From NCBI GenBank assembly GCA_944990035.1, contig CALYLX010000093.1, forward strand, positions 124,001-188,000: a stretch of 64,000 nt of DNA, given 5' to 3'. Positions 24,008 to 34,799 of the stretch are shown here, piece after piece. Every line of letters starts with the position of its first letter. Position 1 is the first letter of the stretch. The notes beneath the pieces were generated by a model. The model saw nothing but the letters and a program-made list of their open reading frames with translations. It had not been told where the DNA came from and did no database searches. The stretch comes from Clitopilus passeckerianus. Lineage: Eukaryota; Basidiomycota; Agaricomycetes; Agaricales; Entolomataceae. The translations under genes were made by a program, and so were the position numbers.

Positions 24008-25178
24008 TTACACATAATTAAGGCCGCGGAAGAGGCGAGTTTGAGCCCTCATCCGAGCAGCTTGTCCTTGCGTGAAGCCATCCATACAGGAATCATCAGA
24101 GTAGTCCATGTAGTTAGCTGAGAACATAATCAAGTCAGGAGCAAGTCGAGTTGAAGTAAACAGCTGATACGCACTAACTGGGTCAGGGCCGCCACCTGGG
24201 CAAGTATCGCGGTTCTTGGGGCAACCACTAGCAGATGTAGCCTCAGGTGGTGTATCATCTACAGCGTCTCCTTCGCCAGAACAGCCTCCCTGGAAGGTGT
24301 GGTACAATCCCATCCAGTGTCCGACCTCATGGGTGAGCGTACGTCCAAGGTTGAAAGGAGTAGCTGAGCCATCCGGGAGTGTTGAGTACCGGATGGTAAC
24401 ACCGTCGTCCTTGGGGTTGGACTTGTAGTCTGCTGGGAAGGTAGCATATCCTAGGAGGCCTTGGGCGCTGGGGTCAGTAACGAATCTGTAGAGCGGGATC
24501 GTTTAGCAAAATGAGAGCAAAGGAATTGCGACTACATACCCAACAGTGTACACATTAAGGTCAGAGGAGTTTCCGGCCCTCAAGACCTGCTTCATGGCCG
24601 TCTGCTCTGGGCTGTGTGGCGATCACATCAGGGAAAGCCTGGAAAGAGTTGGAAGGAAAGCACACACCTTTCCGGAGCAACTTTATCGAACCAATCTTGA
24701 CTTATGACGCGAGTGGTATTGACGAGCTTCCAGCTTATTCCAGTACCGTTATAGTCATTGTTCAAAACTTCTATCTGCTTCTGGACCTGGATATCCCTGG
24801 AACACAATAATCTCGTCAGTCAAAACAATCTCCAGATCACGAGATATGCAAGAGAACTCACGATACCCATCCGCCTTCGATCGTCTGGTTTGCAGCAACC
24901 ACATGGAAGTGAACATCAATAACGGTGCTGGCGTTAGAGGGCAGTGGAGGAAGCCTGTTGGCCTGGAACTTCCTCTCGACAGAGGCAAATCTTTCGGGAC
25001 TTATATGAAAACCGCAGCCTCTATTGAACAGAACCAATCGATGTGCCCCGTCAGCAAACTGTTAATTGAACTCCTTCTATTGAGATCAATACCTTCTGAG
25101 TTCAACAGTCCGTGAGATGAGGTGAGGCGCAGCCAACACCGAGGAAGAAAGAAGCAGATTAAGAAGGATTGAAAACAT
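24008..25178 (-). CDS. secreted M43-family (pappalysin-like) zinc metalloprotease
   Basis: The first exon begins [20 protein letters not shown], a clear signal peptide. Downstream exons give [20 protein letters not shown] and NLNVYTVG-like sequence typical of fungal M43 enzymes. The zinc motif [11 protein letters not shown] (HExxHxxGxxH) is followed by [19 protein letters not shown], with paired Cys. The Met-turn region reads [18 protein letters not shown]. The protein ends FRGLNYV. All metal ligands are present, so it is probably an active extracellular endopeptidase of normal size (about 280-300 aa). It lies 3.6 kb from the secreted-repeat array; a role in trimming those peptides is conceivable but unsupported. 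Confidence 0.92.
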
Positions 25179-25253
25179 TATACGGCCAGCGTATGTCGTT
25201 CGTCAAGAAGGAGCGTCGGAGAAGCTAAAAACCACATTGTGGGGTTGGACGCT

Positions 25254-25262
25254 CTTTATATA
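25254..25262 (-). promoter_or_regulatory. TATA box of the M43 protease gene
   Basis: A TATATAAAG word on the minus strand sits about 76 bases upstream of the ATG. Confidence 0.55.
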
Positions 25263-25734
25263 CTAGTGTTTCATCGAAAGCGCTCAAGAGGCGAGGCGTG
25301 AAAGTTGCCAACAGCCGGCATGACGACGGGGAATTACTCGTCCTTCCTCGTGTCCACAACTGCTCCTGTTACAAGGGCTTGGGCACAGCAAAATTGATGG
25401 GGACTGATAAAAATAATTGGCTGCGGAATTCCTTGCATTAGGTCTACAGACATACAATTGTGTCGTTCGCAAAAGTGAAATAAGAAAAAACGGTCCAGGA
25501 CAGTCGGTATAATATGTGATAAGAGTAGAAATTTGTGACCACATCCCACTGGAGGAAATTTGGCCAGACAAAGCGATCTATTCCAAGCAACGAATAAATA
25601 TAGATCCGGGGCGGCGAGGATCAGTGTTACGAACATTAAAACGCGTAAAAATCAGAAGGAAGTTTGGGTATGTCAGTCATTATCAAATCGTCAGTTCGTA
25701 AGATATTAAACATTGTAAATAGTGAGAGGGTAGA
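25263..25734. other. intergenic region upstream of the protease gene
   Basis: About 470 bases between the protease promoter and the 3' end of the phosphatase gene; only short chance frames. Confidence 0.45.
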
Positions 25735-27829
25735 TTAAACAGAGTAAGAAGAGTACAAGCCCCAGCCGAAAGCATCGAAGGCCATAGGCAGAATTTCGCT
25801 GGAGAGTATAGATATGCCAGCATAGACAACAACCTTGGTAAGAACTGCAAGCAAGGCTCAGTCAGTACCTGCTCAGACATTAGCTTCGACATCCACGTAC
25901 CATCGGCGTCGTAATGCTTGATCGTTTCTCCGTCCTTGTCCTTCTTTCTCTTCTCCCCAGGGCCAGCGGTATAAGTCCCGTCCAGTTCATCCTCGTCATC
26001 TTCGTTCAATACTATCACACCATTGCGCTCCGCCTTTCCATTGACCCCATTTGCACCTCTCAACTTGATTTCCCTTCTACCGACCAGCTTTTTGTATCCG
26101 CTCCCACTTCCAATACCACCGATCTCAATACCTGCACTGCTGGGCAGATCAATGAGCGATGGAATAGGATGCAGGCCATCTCCACTAAATTCTGAAGGGA
26201 CGGATGTGTAGTCCGTAGCGGGAGTATAGAATCGGCGATTAGGGAGGGAAAAGATTCGTGCGAGGAGACGGAAGGTTGGGGGAAGGATCAAGTGCAGCAG
26301 GGATTTTGCAACGATACGCCAGGTGAAGATGACGATAATGCCTACAACAATAATCAGCAAAAGCTTCTCTGTAACGACGAGGAAAAGAACGAACCGAAAA
26401 CAACCTTGACACCAGCCGCACTCCACCAAATAAACGAGTCTGTCCAGAGCGCCTCCCTCCTCACCCATCCTTGCCCAACGTTTATCCAACCACTCCCAGG
26501 CATAACGCTCCCTGCACCGGGGAACCTGATCTTGAAGAACCCAGTGGCCCACTCTCCTACGAGTGCACCAAGCACGACACTCATAAACGCGATTGCATCC
26601 TCGAAGCAGGGGCAATCGTCCACCGGTTGAGGATGTTGGTTGACTGCAAGCAAGCAGAGAGGGACGAGGATGAGCGGGACGGACCACCCTCCCGTCTTGA
26701 TCCAGGTTTCCAGGAGGGACAACAGGCCGAAACCTTTTCCGAGGTGAAGCGTGATTTCTGGGGAGGCGGATGGCCAGAAAATTGTGTAGAGGGTGAAGAG
26801 AGGGTTGGATGATGATATTGAAACCGCGACGCCTGACCAGGTGGACAAGGCCCACCAAATTGAAGTACCGAGGACAAATCCCATGATGCAGTCGGTGAAG
26901 GAATGCATCGCGGTGTATATTCTGCCGAAGACGATGGAGAAGGCGTAGATGGAGAGGAAGACATTGATAAGGTGGTAAAGTCCAAGCGAGACTAGTGGTT
27001 CGGAGGTTTCAGTATTGATGGTCGATGCAAGACGGTGAACGTGTGCGAAGATAAATAGAGCAATAGATATCGCGTTTGTAGTGTGTGTAGACGGGAATCC
27101 GTATTCCAGATGATGTGTTCCGATAGCTGTGACGTACAGCATTTAGCATCCGTATATTAAGTAAAGGTGGGGGTGGGGACTTACTCAGACGAGTGACAGG
27201 AGGCGCAAAAGGACGGGGCGAGCATATAAGATCTTTCACGAACGATGAAAGGTAAACTCCAAATGCAAGCACGAGAAGAAGCCTAATCGACATAAAGTGT
27301 CAGACGATGTAATGAGCCTGTCTGGAAACACAGAAGACTCACTCTCGTCCCAGTTCTTTATGTCCGAAAAAGAAGAACATAGGAATAAAAATCATGAAAA
27401 ATGTGTGTGTCCCAAGAGATGAACTATAAACGAAATAGGCGTCCAACCAAGGAGTCCGTATCATTTCCTGACAGCTGGAAGTCAATGCAAGTAATAAACA
27501 GGACTTCTGTCAGTACATACCTGCATCCTAGCAATTACATCTGATTCCCATTTCACAGTCTTGACCAGCGTTCTTCTCGTAGCCGCCCTCCACCATGGAA
27601 GGGTGGCTTCATAAACATCCATCGCACGTCCACCAGGTGATGTATTGTTCATAAAATCGTCAAATTCATCTCTGGCTCGCAGGTTGTGCTTCTCTGATAA
27701 GGGAGATGGTGAAGCAGCACGAGAAGAGGCTTCTGAACCTGGCAAAGAGATAGTGAAGTGGACTCGGCTTGGCCGTCCACGCCCAGAAACGCCATTCCCG
27801 TTCAAGTTCCCGTTCTGCTGGCTGGTCAT
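25735..27829 (-). CDS. LCB3: sphingoid-base-1-phosphate phosphatase, PAP2 family (Lcb3/Ysr2-like)
   Basis: Several exons, starting MTSQQNGNLNGNG, with a Ser-rich cytosolic N-terminus. The three PAP2/phosphatase motifs are present: KDLICSPRPFAPP (K-x6-RP), PSTHTTN (the PSGH-type motif with Thr), and FGRIYTAMHSFTDC (SR-x5-H-x3-D-like, with Gly before Arg). Multiple membrane spans surround them. A charged loop near the C-terminus (NEDDEDELDGTYTAGPGEKR) precedes a final exon reading TKVVVYAGISILSSEILP and ending WGLYSSYSV. Lcb3-type enzymes dephosphorylate dihydrosphingosine-1-phosphate and phytosphingosine-1-phosphate in the ER. Gene length and motif order fit an intact housekeeping enzyme. Confidence 0.9.
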
Positions 27830-28816
27830 GGTGGCGGAGGGGATTCAATTAGACAGAGAAGCTAGGTCCTGAAGCTCAGAGAAGGCTTCAAGAGCTCTGA
27901 ATCAGGACTGCCTCGCACTTCCGTGATGAGCGTTGTTGAGGACGTTTGAGATGAGGTGAATGTTACGCCGTTACGTAAAATCGATGATGCAGCTTTGCGC
28001 CCACTCATGAATCCACCGACGATCTTCCGCGTCTACCACCAACTCGACGTTTTCTCGTCGTCGTCTGGATGCTCTAAATCGTCCAGAAAGGTCTCTGCTA
28101 AGTCTACTTCAGGTCTTTCGACGATGACGCGCTCGCCTTGTCTATTCGTCGACTTGCAGACTTATGAGTTTTCTGTCAATGGTCAAAAACTTTCCGGATC
28201 AACGGCTCTTGAACGGCTCTCTGAATCAGCTGAAAGAGAATGAATGTAGCCTAAGACCGATCGTTCCAGCTCTTGCAATTATTGACAGTCTATATCGAGA
28301 GCAAACCGTCGAGCAGGCACGAACTATGTGCAAAATGACCCAACTGCTAGTGACAATGGAAGATGGGGAACCTGGAAATGTTACTCGAGTCTCAACGCAC
28401 AGATCGACTACATGACGTCTAATAGAAACCCACTTCGACGTACGACCATGTGTACTCAGCTATCTATGACACTTGCCCGCCGCCGATGCGCCTTATGTCC
28501 CTCGATATCATGACTCTTTACCCCCTGTGGTTTGTCGTTATCTCGTACAATCCCAGAGTACTGTACGATCAACAAGTGACAGCTGGCAGCTTTCCACCGT
28601 GGAACCTCTTCATTCATATTCACCCCGCCTCTCAAGCGGTCGATTGACAGTACTCAATTCATTCTCGGCATATCCGACAGCTATGACAGAAATATTTCAA
28701 CCTTTAGGTCTCATGACTGTTGGCCACCATCACGGTGAAAGCTGGTACGGATACGCGTGCCGGAAAATGGGCATTGAAAAAGGACGTATCCACGTTCTTT
28801 GGAGACTCACTCGGAA
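27830..28816. other. divergent intergenic region at the edge of the secreted-repeat array
   Basis: About 1 kb between the phosphatase start and KEP-A. Overlapping open frames (for example 27956-28243) exist in several phases, but none has a signal peptide, recognisable domain or splice support. Confidence 0.4.
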
Positions 28817-29663
28817 ATGAAGCTATCCTCCGCCTTCGTTGCTCTTACTCTCGCTTACGCAGTGGCTGCTGCTCCTTCTCCCGCCCAGGCGGTCCGTGAT
28901 ATTTTTGTCTCGAACTGGATGCCACATTGATACTAGTTTGAAACAGGCCGAACGCAGCGCCGCTACCTACACCGACCCTCATTTCGGCAGCAAGCACTGG
29001 GCCAAGAAACCTCCCCAGGTGGGCAATTTCCATTATCATCCAGGTCCAAGACTCACCTAAAGCTCATCAAGGTAAAGCGTAACGATGCCGCTGAGACCGA
29101 TACTGCGTACGATCGCGGCAGGAGCTGGGCTGGGAAGAAGCTTGTTGCCGAGGTAAGTTTGCTACCGTCGTCAGATACATCCAAGGCTTACCGGAGGGTT
29201 GTCAAGGTCAAGCGTAATGAGGCTGCCTCCACCGACCCTCATTTTGGTAGCAAACACTGGGTCAGGACGATCTCCGAGGTGGGTTGATTACCGTTGTTGT
29301 ACACATCCAAAGACTTACTCAAAGCTTATCAACCCCAAGCGTAACGAGGCTACGGCAACCGGTTCTGAACACGGTAGCATCAACTGGGTCAGGAAGAAGC
29401 TTGCACGTGCGCTCGAGAGCGTCAGCACGGACAACTTATTCCTGTTCAACCAAGCTTGGATCAAGCCCCCTGTCGTGAACGGAAAGAGGGCTATCCTCGC
29501 TCCCGACACTGATAAACTTGAGGTCTGTCCATACTGGTGCCCGGGCCAAAACATCCCGCACGAGAAAAGGGAAGAGGTGGAACGAGCGGTCGCGAGCGCT
29601 GACACAGATTTGGCGGACGCAACTGGAACTTGGCATGGGTCTCAACATGTCAAGGATGAATAA
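28817..29663 (+). CDS. KEP-A: secreted repeat precursor with Kex2-type sites
   Basis: MKLSSAFVALTLAYAVAAAP is a signal peptide encoded by exon 1. Each following short exon carries one repeat and begins, after a phase-0 intron, with VKR or a related basic word. The repeats are TDPHFGSKHW, TDTAYDRGRSW, TDPHFGSKHW again, TGSEHGSINW, TDNLFLFNQAW, PDTDKLEVCPYW and ADTDLADATGTW. Dibasic KR sites lie before most of them (VKRNDAAE, VKRNEAAS, GKRAILAP, HEKREEVE). Five of the seven have exactly seven residues between Asp (Gly in one) and Trp. I infer Golgi processing into several different short peptides. Last two cores resemble KEP-F. No enzyme domain. Alternative: small secreted effector-like protein. 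Confidence 0.75.
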
Positions 29664-29879
29664 TTGTTGATTAATCGTTGTTTTGTACCTACTTAATGAA
29701 GTTCAGTGGTTCGCCACTCGTTTATTGCAACCTATCTCTTCGAGAGGCAGGCTTCACGTTGATCCGACCCGATGTTGTCCTTCGGCTTCGGGATACCGAG
29801 AGAAGACAAGGCATCGTGACATAGCTGACGTAAATTCATAGCGAGCTCATTTGAGGATTCCCGGCAACTGCGTTAGCGG

Positions 29880-30249
29880 CTTTCGATAAAGGGCGACTCG
29901 TGGGCCATTTCATGATTCTAATTCAGCGTGAGCCACACTCAGGGTAATCATGGGTTCGAAGATAATCAAACAGCAGCTTCTTTTCACGAATACAGCTTTG
30001 TTGATCACGCCGATAATGCCAAGGCAGACGCTCATATGATGATTCCTCGCGCCATGAATGCGTTGTGTTGGGGCTTTGGTACGTACGGCTCGGGCTTCAT
30101 ACACCATGTGCCGTATGGTCATTCTCGCGGCGCAGCAATGCTAAGAGGTATTACGACACTTCCAAATGGTGATCGATCAGTGGCAGCAAGTTTAAAAAGT
30201 CGAAGATGGTAACATCCAAATCTACAATTTTGGCGTATCAAGAATCAAG
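29880..30249 (+). promoter_or_regulatory. duplicated upstream block shared by KEP-B, KEP-C and KEP-D
   Basis: About 350 bases directly upstream of KEP-B are recognisably repeated upstream of KEP-C (from about 31250) and KEP-D (from about 32700). Conservation extends to the bases just before each ATG (AATCAAGATGA). This is the probable common promoter; no TATA box is clear. Confidence 0.5.
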
Positions 30250-30673
30250 ATGAAGCTCATTGCCTCTATCGTAGCTCTGGCTCTTGCTTGCTCTGTCTAC
30301 GCTCTACCAGTGAATGAGGTATGCCCTCAGTCTTCTGCTGCGTGACATAGCTCACTAAAAATATCACAAATGACCCCCAGGCTGACCTCAGTGAGTTACT
30401 TGATTCATTGGTGGTCAACGAGGTCTGAATTTCTGCGACGGCGTTGAAGAGGTAGCTAATACCGACGCGGCCTTTGTCCGTCCAGGTTGGGTTGACTCTG
30501 GGTCTGGGGGGTCGGGTGCTCTGGCCCAGCGAGGAACTGAAAGCGCCGACAGCGACAAGATCCTGATCCAGCCTCTCTGGAAATTGTCGAAGGACGCCAA
30601 GCGAGGAACTGAGAGCGCCGACAGCGACAAGATCTTGATCCAGCCTCTCTGGAAGTTATCGAAGGACGATTAG
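30250..30673 (+). CDS. KEP-B: secreted repeat precursor
   Basis: Signal peptide MKLIASIVALALACSVYALP in exon 1, a tiny exon coding ADL, then the repeat exon. Repeats read NTDAAFVRPGW, then two nearly identical copies of RGTESADSDKILIQPLWKLS. All three have seven residues between Asp and Trp. Sites for processing are AQR and AKR before RGTES. The precursor is about 100 aa and ends SKDD. It shares its upstream block, signal peptide and ADL exon with KEP-C and KEP-D, so the three are tandem duplicates. Likely secreted; product unknown. Confidence 0.75.
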
Positions 30674-30934
30674 CCTATCCCATCGGCTTATCGCAGTCTG
30701 ACCACGCAGGTAAGTATGCAGCTGCATCCCCCAATACTCTCCTCTAATCGTCATAGTCGACCTATTTGGTCCGTTCTTGTGTTTCATTCACCACTTTCAA
30801 GACAGGTGTAGATGTGGGACCTTCAAGACGATTAAATTGGAATTTGTATCTATTACTTAGTTCAAAACCTTGTTCAATGGCGATGGATATCCTTCTCGTT
30901 GTCGACATTCATTTAGAAAAAGCATTCAAGTTCT

Positions 30935-31180
30935 GTAATGTCAAAACTCTTCAGCGCTCAGTATTTCGTTGGACGTCGCTCTCACTCTCGTTTACGAGTG
31001 GGCTGTGGCCCCTTTCCCGCTCAGGAGATGTTTTCGTCTCCGCCTGGATGCCACATTGATACTGGATTTAAACGGGTCGAACGCAACGATTCTGCCTATA
31101 CGGACCTTCAATTCCATAGCAAGTACTGGGTCGAGCGACCCGATGTTGTCCTTCGGCTTCGGGATATCGAGATAAGATAA
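30935..31180 (+). pseudogene. relic of a KEP-A-like gene
   Basis: The nucleotide sequence matches the 5' part of KEP-A: the signal-peptide region is recognisable but disturbed (TCTCACTCTCGTTTACGAGT in place of the KEP-A words), the intron-like GGATGCCACATTGATACT word is kept, and one repeat exon reads NDSAYTDLQFHSKYW. Later repeats are missing. Spacing from Asp to Trp is still seven. I infer a decayed duplicate. Confidence 0.6.
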
Positions 31181-31597
31181 AGCATGGTACCATAACCGAT
31201 GTAAATTCGCCAAGAGGTCATCTGACGATTGCCGACAACAACGCTGCCGGCTTTCAATAATGGGCGACTCGTGAGGCCATTTCATGATTTAAATTTAGCT
31301 TTGGCCACACCAAGATCACGACGGCTCCTTTAAACGAATATAGCTTTGTTGATCAGGTCGATAATGTCAAAGCAGACGCCCATATGATGACTCCTCACGA
31401 CATGAATCCCCTGTACTGGTACGTACGACTCGGGCATCATGCACCATGTCAACACCATGTACCGTATGGTTGTTATCGCTGCCGGCAATGTCATGGACGG
31501 ATGACGACGCTTCCTAAATGGTAATTGACTGGCAGCAAGTTTAAAAAGGCAAGGTAGTGAGATCCAATCCCCCAGTTTTGGCGTATCAGGAATCAAG

Positions 31598-32010
31598 ATG
31601 AAGCTCATTGCCTCCGTCGTAGCCCTTGCCCTTGCTTTCTCTGTATCTGCGCTACCATTAAATGAGGTATGTACCCCGTCTTGTGTTGACGGACACGACG
31701 AACTAAGAGTATGATGAATGACCCCTAGGCTGACCTCAGTAAGTCAGTTAATTCTTAAGCGGTCAATGTGTTCTTATTTCTGCGATGGCGCGGTGGAGAG
31801 GTAGCCGATACCGACGTAGCCTTTGTTCATCCTGCTTGGCTTAAGAGTGAAAGGCGTGATACTGCGGACGCTGATAGTGATTCGATCCTTTATCCTCCTG
31901 CATGGGCGAAGGAAACCAAGCGAGATGCTGAAAGTGCTGATACCGACAAATGGGTTTTCCCACCTGTTTGGGCGAAGCATGCGGAGAAGGGGACTGAAAG
32001 CGCCAAGTAG
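31598..32010 (+). CDS. KEP-C: secreted repeat precursor
   Basis: Signal peptide MKLIASVVALALAFSVSALP, then an intron after NE, an ADL mini-exon and a repeat exon. Three cores are seen: TDVAFVHPAW, DSDSILYPPAW and TDKWVFPPVW, each with seven residues between Asp and Trp. Basic sites are SERR and ETKR between cores. The end is AEKGTESAK. Tandem paralogue of KEP-B and KEP-D; cores have diverged while spacer words (AWAKETKR, ESAD) are kept, as expected for multi-product precursors. Confidence 0.75.
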
Positions 32011-32299
32011 CCTATCTCATCGGCTTGTCACATTTTGACGCCACAGGTAAGTTTTCGAATGCACCTCTCGATACCCTCCCCTGATCAATTTAGTCTTGGA
32101 TTTTGCAGTACATTCTCCAGTTTCAGGAAAGAGGTCAATGTGAGGCTTTCAAGATGATCAGACTCCGGGGATTTTGTAAATTGGAATTATCATATCGTTT
32201 GGTCCCAAACCCTGTTCAATGGTGATAGATATCCTTCTTGTTGTCAACACTCATTCGCGCAAAAGTGTTGAAGTTAGCGAGCTTTTGTGAGGTCCAAGT

Positions 32300-32530
32300 C
32301 AAAGTCCTTCAGCGCTCAGTATTTTGTTGGACGTTGCTCTTAATCTCGTCTACGCAGTGGCCTCTGTCACCTTTCCCCTCGGGAAGTCCGTGATGTGTTC
32401 ATCTCGGCCTCGATGCGTTGATACTAGTTTTAGACAGGTCAAACGCAACGATGCCGCCTATACGGACCCCCATTTCGGTACCAAACACTGGGTCAAGGCG
32501 CCCACGGAGGTGGGCTCTTTGCGATTGCCT
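32300..32530 (+). pseudogene. second relic of a KEP-A-like gene
   Basis: The region keeps the decayed signal-peptide sequence (no ATG in frame; TTG at the aligned place), an intron-like segment and one repeat exon reading VKRNDAAYTDPHFGTKHWVK, with seven residues between Asp and Trp. A donor-like GAG-GTGGGC follows, but no further repeat exon. Interpreted as a truncated duplicate; a non-annotated upstream start exon could still rescue it. Confidence 0.55.
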
Positions 32531-33059
32531 TCCATGCCCACTCACTCTACATTCGATATCATTGAGGCGCAGAATCTTTCGACCCACTTCTCATTGATCC
32601 GACCTTAGGATTTACAGATAAGAGGAAGCATTGTGCGAGAGATTACGTGAATTCGCCGCCAGTCCAATGAGGATTACCGAAAATATCACCAGAGAGCCTG
32701 CCAGCTTTCAATAAAGGGCGACCCGTGGCGCCATTTCATAATTTTAATTCAGTATGGCCATGCTCGAGCTGATCATGCGTTCAAAGGTGATCATAGGCTA
32801 GCTTCTTTATACGAATACAGCGTTGTTGATCAAGCCGATAATATCAAGGCGGCGAGCCGTATGATGGCTCCTCACGACATAAGTGCATTAGATTGGGACT
32901 TGGTATGTATAGCTCGGGCATGTTGCACGTAAGCTTGGTCGTTATCGCTGGCCGGCGTAGTAATGCACGGGCGTACCATGCGACGTCCCACGTGGTAATC
33001 GACTGATTTTAAAAGTTGGAAGGTGCTGAGCTACAATCCTCCAGTTCTGCCGAATCAAG

Positions 33060-33574
33060 ATGATGGTCATTGTCTCTGTCATAGCTCTTTCTCTTGCTCG
33101 CTCTGTCTCCACGCTTCCATTGAGTGAAGTATGCTATCAGCCTTCTGTTGCCCTACATAGCTCACTAAAGGTATCACGAATGATTTTAGGCCGACCTCAG
33201 TGAGTTATTTGGTCCAGTGGTGGTTAATGTGTGCTTACTTGGACTTCCTGCGATGCTGCGTTGAAGAGGTAGCCGATACCGACGTAGCCTTTGTCCATCC
33301 CGCTTGGCTTAGGTCTGAAGGGTCAGACACTCTAGCCAAGCGCGTTGAAGGAATAGCCGCTACCGACGTAACGTATACCCATCTCAACTCGCTCAAGGCT
33401 GAAGGGTGTGCCAGCGCAGAGGCCGATAGTGATTTGATACGTGGGCCTCCCAACTGGGCGAAGGAGACCAAGCGAGGAACTGAAAGCGCTGATAGTGACC
33501 TGATACTTTACCCTCCCGCGTGGGCGAAGGAAGCTAAGCGAGGAGCTGAGAGTGCTGATACCGACTCCGTTTAA
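33060..33574 (+). CDS. KEP-D: secreted repeat precursor with one degenerate repeat
   Basis: Signal peptide MMVIVSVIALSLARSVSTLP, ADL mini-exon, then five repeat units: TDVAFVHPAW, TDVTYTHLNSL (Trp lost), DSDLIRGPPNW, DSDLILYPPAW and a truncated final TDSV. Kex2-type sites are LAKR, ETKR and EAKR. Intact units keep seven residues between Asp and Trp. The truncated last unit looks like an internal stop within an older, longer array. Third tandem copy of the KEP-B type. Confidence 0.72.
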
Positions 33575-33804
33575 CAACTTGAGGAGGTGAGTTTCCGGCT
33601 TAATCTCTCGATCTTCTTGTCTGATCGACGAAATTGACCTATTAAGGTGGATCATAAAGGTTGCAAGACAGTGCTAGTTGTGGAACCCGAAGATGATTTG
33701 ACCGTAAGTTACAATCGTCGTCGTCCTGTAGTTCAAGCAAGTGTTCGTGTGGGGGTAGTCTGAATTGATGCATCTTCTCATTCTTTTTGGGAGAAAGCGC
33801 TTGG

Positions 33805-33850
33805 CTTCAAAGTTCTTCAGCGCTCAGTCTTTTGTTAGAAGTTCGCAGGC
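33805..33850 (+). pseudogene. fragment of a fourth KEP-A-like 5' end
   Basis: The word TTCTTCAGCGCTCAGT seen here also occurs, with small changes, at about 30950 and 32308 at the start of the two KEP-A relics. Nothing after it aligns. Confidence 0.4.
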
Positions 33851-34799
33851 TTGAAAGGAAGGTTCCAAAACGCTCTCGGACTTCAAAGCTTCAAGCTTGG
33901 ATAGACAAGCGAAATGCCCCAGTCACATCCGCGTTACGGTCCAGAGCTGTGACACTGACATGTCAAATAGCCCACGCCCGACGCCACAACTCGACATGCT
34001 TCAGCCTCGAGTCTGACAAGTGCCACCGAAGGACCAATATGTACCTGTCTAGAAACCACCTCTTTCCTTGCTCGAGACTATGTGAATGGAAAGAGAACCT
34101 TCGGATGGCCCTCAGATACTAGTAGACACAGGATCCCGTACCCGGCCCAGGAGAAGAGTACTTGAAGAGTGCTCTGCACGACCGTCGCCTATGCCATGTC
34201 ATTTGATCGGACTACCTTAAACGTCCAGGTCTGACAGTCCTCAGTCTTTCAATACTTCGCGTGCTACTCCATCCCATCTTTCGTGCTATTTCTATTCAAT
34301 AGGAGCTGACCCGACGCATAATCTTCCTGTGCGACTATGACTACGCGGCTTTACTCATCTCTTGTATTTGCCGTGCTACGTATACGCATCTTTGGATCCT
34401 GCCGGTGGCTTGCCGAAGAACCCTACGAAAAGACGCCCCACTACTCAACCAAAGCACTATCCCACTGTGCTATTGTGCTAGTTGGGCAAACCAAACAAAG
34501 GTTCGTAGTATGAGACCTGACTGAGCCTTACGCCCAGCTTCGAGTGGGCTTACCCTGAGATAACAACTCATATTCTCAGTGGATAATATCCGTGAATTCA
34601 GCCCCTCTGACATACCCGTGCTATAGAACGCACGGCCGCTGAAATCTTTTTATAAGTTCTGTTGTGGCCAACAATGCCGTTGTTAATGGGCGGTAATATA
34701 ATCTCGTCGTCGGTGGAGCCCTTATATTTCTTGCAACTTAAAAGGGCATGGATGCGACGGATTTTTTCATCCTCATAAGTTAAATCAGTTTAAACCAAA
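33851..34799. other. intergenic region
   Basis: Nearly 1 kb between the last relic and KEP-E. Short frames only (one at 34336 starts with a weakly hydrophobic stretch but has no repeat, intron or basic site). Confidence 0.4.

Larger units (their letters stand above)
28817..33574 (+). repeat. three tandem segmental units, each a KEP-A-like plus a KEP-B-like gene
   Basis: Unit 1 is 28817-30673, unit 2 about 30935-32010 and unit 3 about 32300-33574. The second genes start at 30250, 31598 and 33060, so the spacing is about 1.35 and 1.46 kb. Intergenic sequence is also repeated: a block containing GGGCGACTCGTG and CATTTCATGATT occurs near 29890, 31262 and 32716, and one with AGCTTTGTTGATCA-like sequence near 29994, 31344 and 32820. 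The first gene of each unit is intact only in unit 1. Confidence 0.75.

Noticed and set aside
34336..34515. A short frame with a weak signal-peptide-like start between KEP-D and KEP-E
   Set aside because: No repeat, no basic site and no intron at the usual place; too weak to call a tenth precursor.
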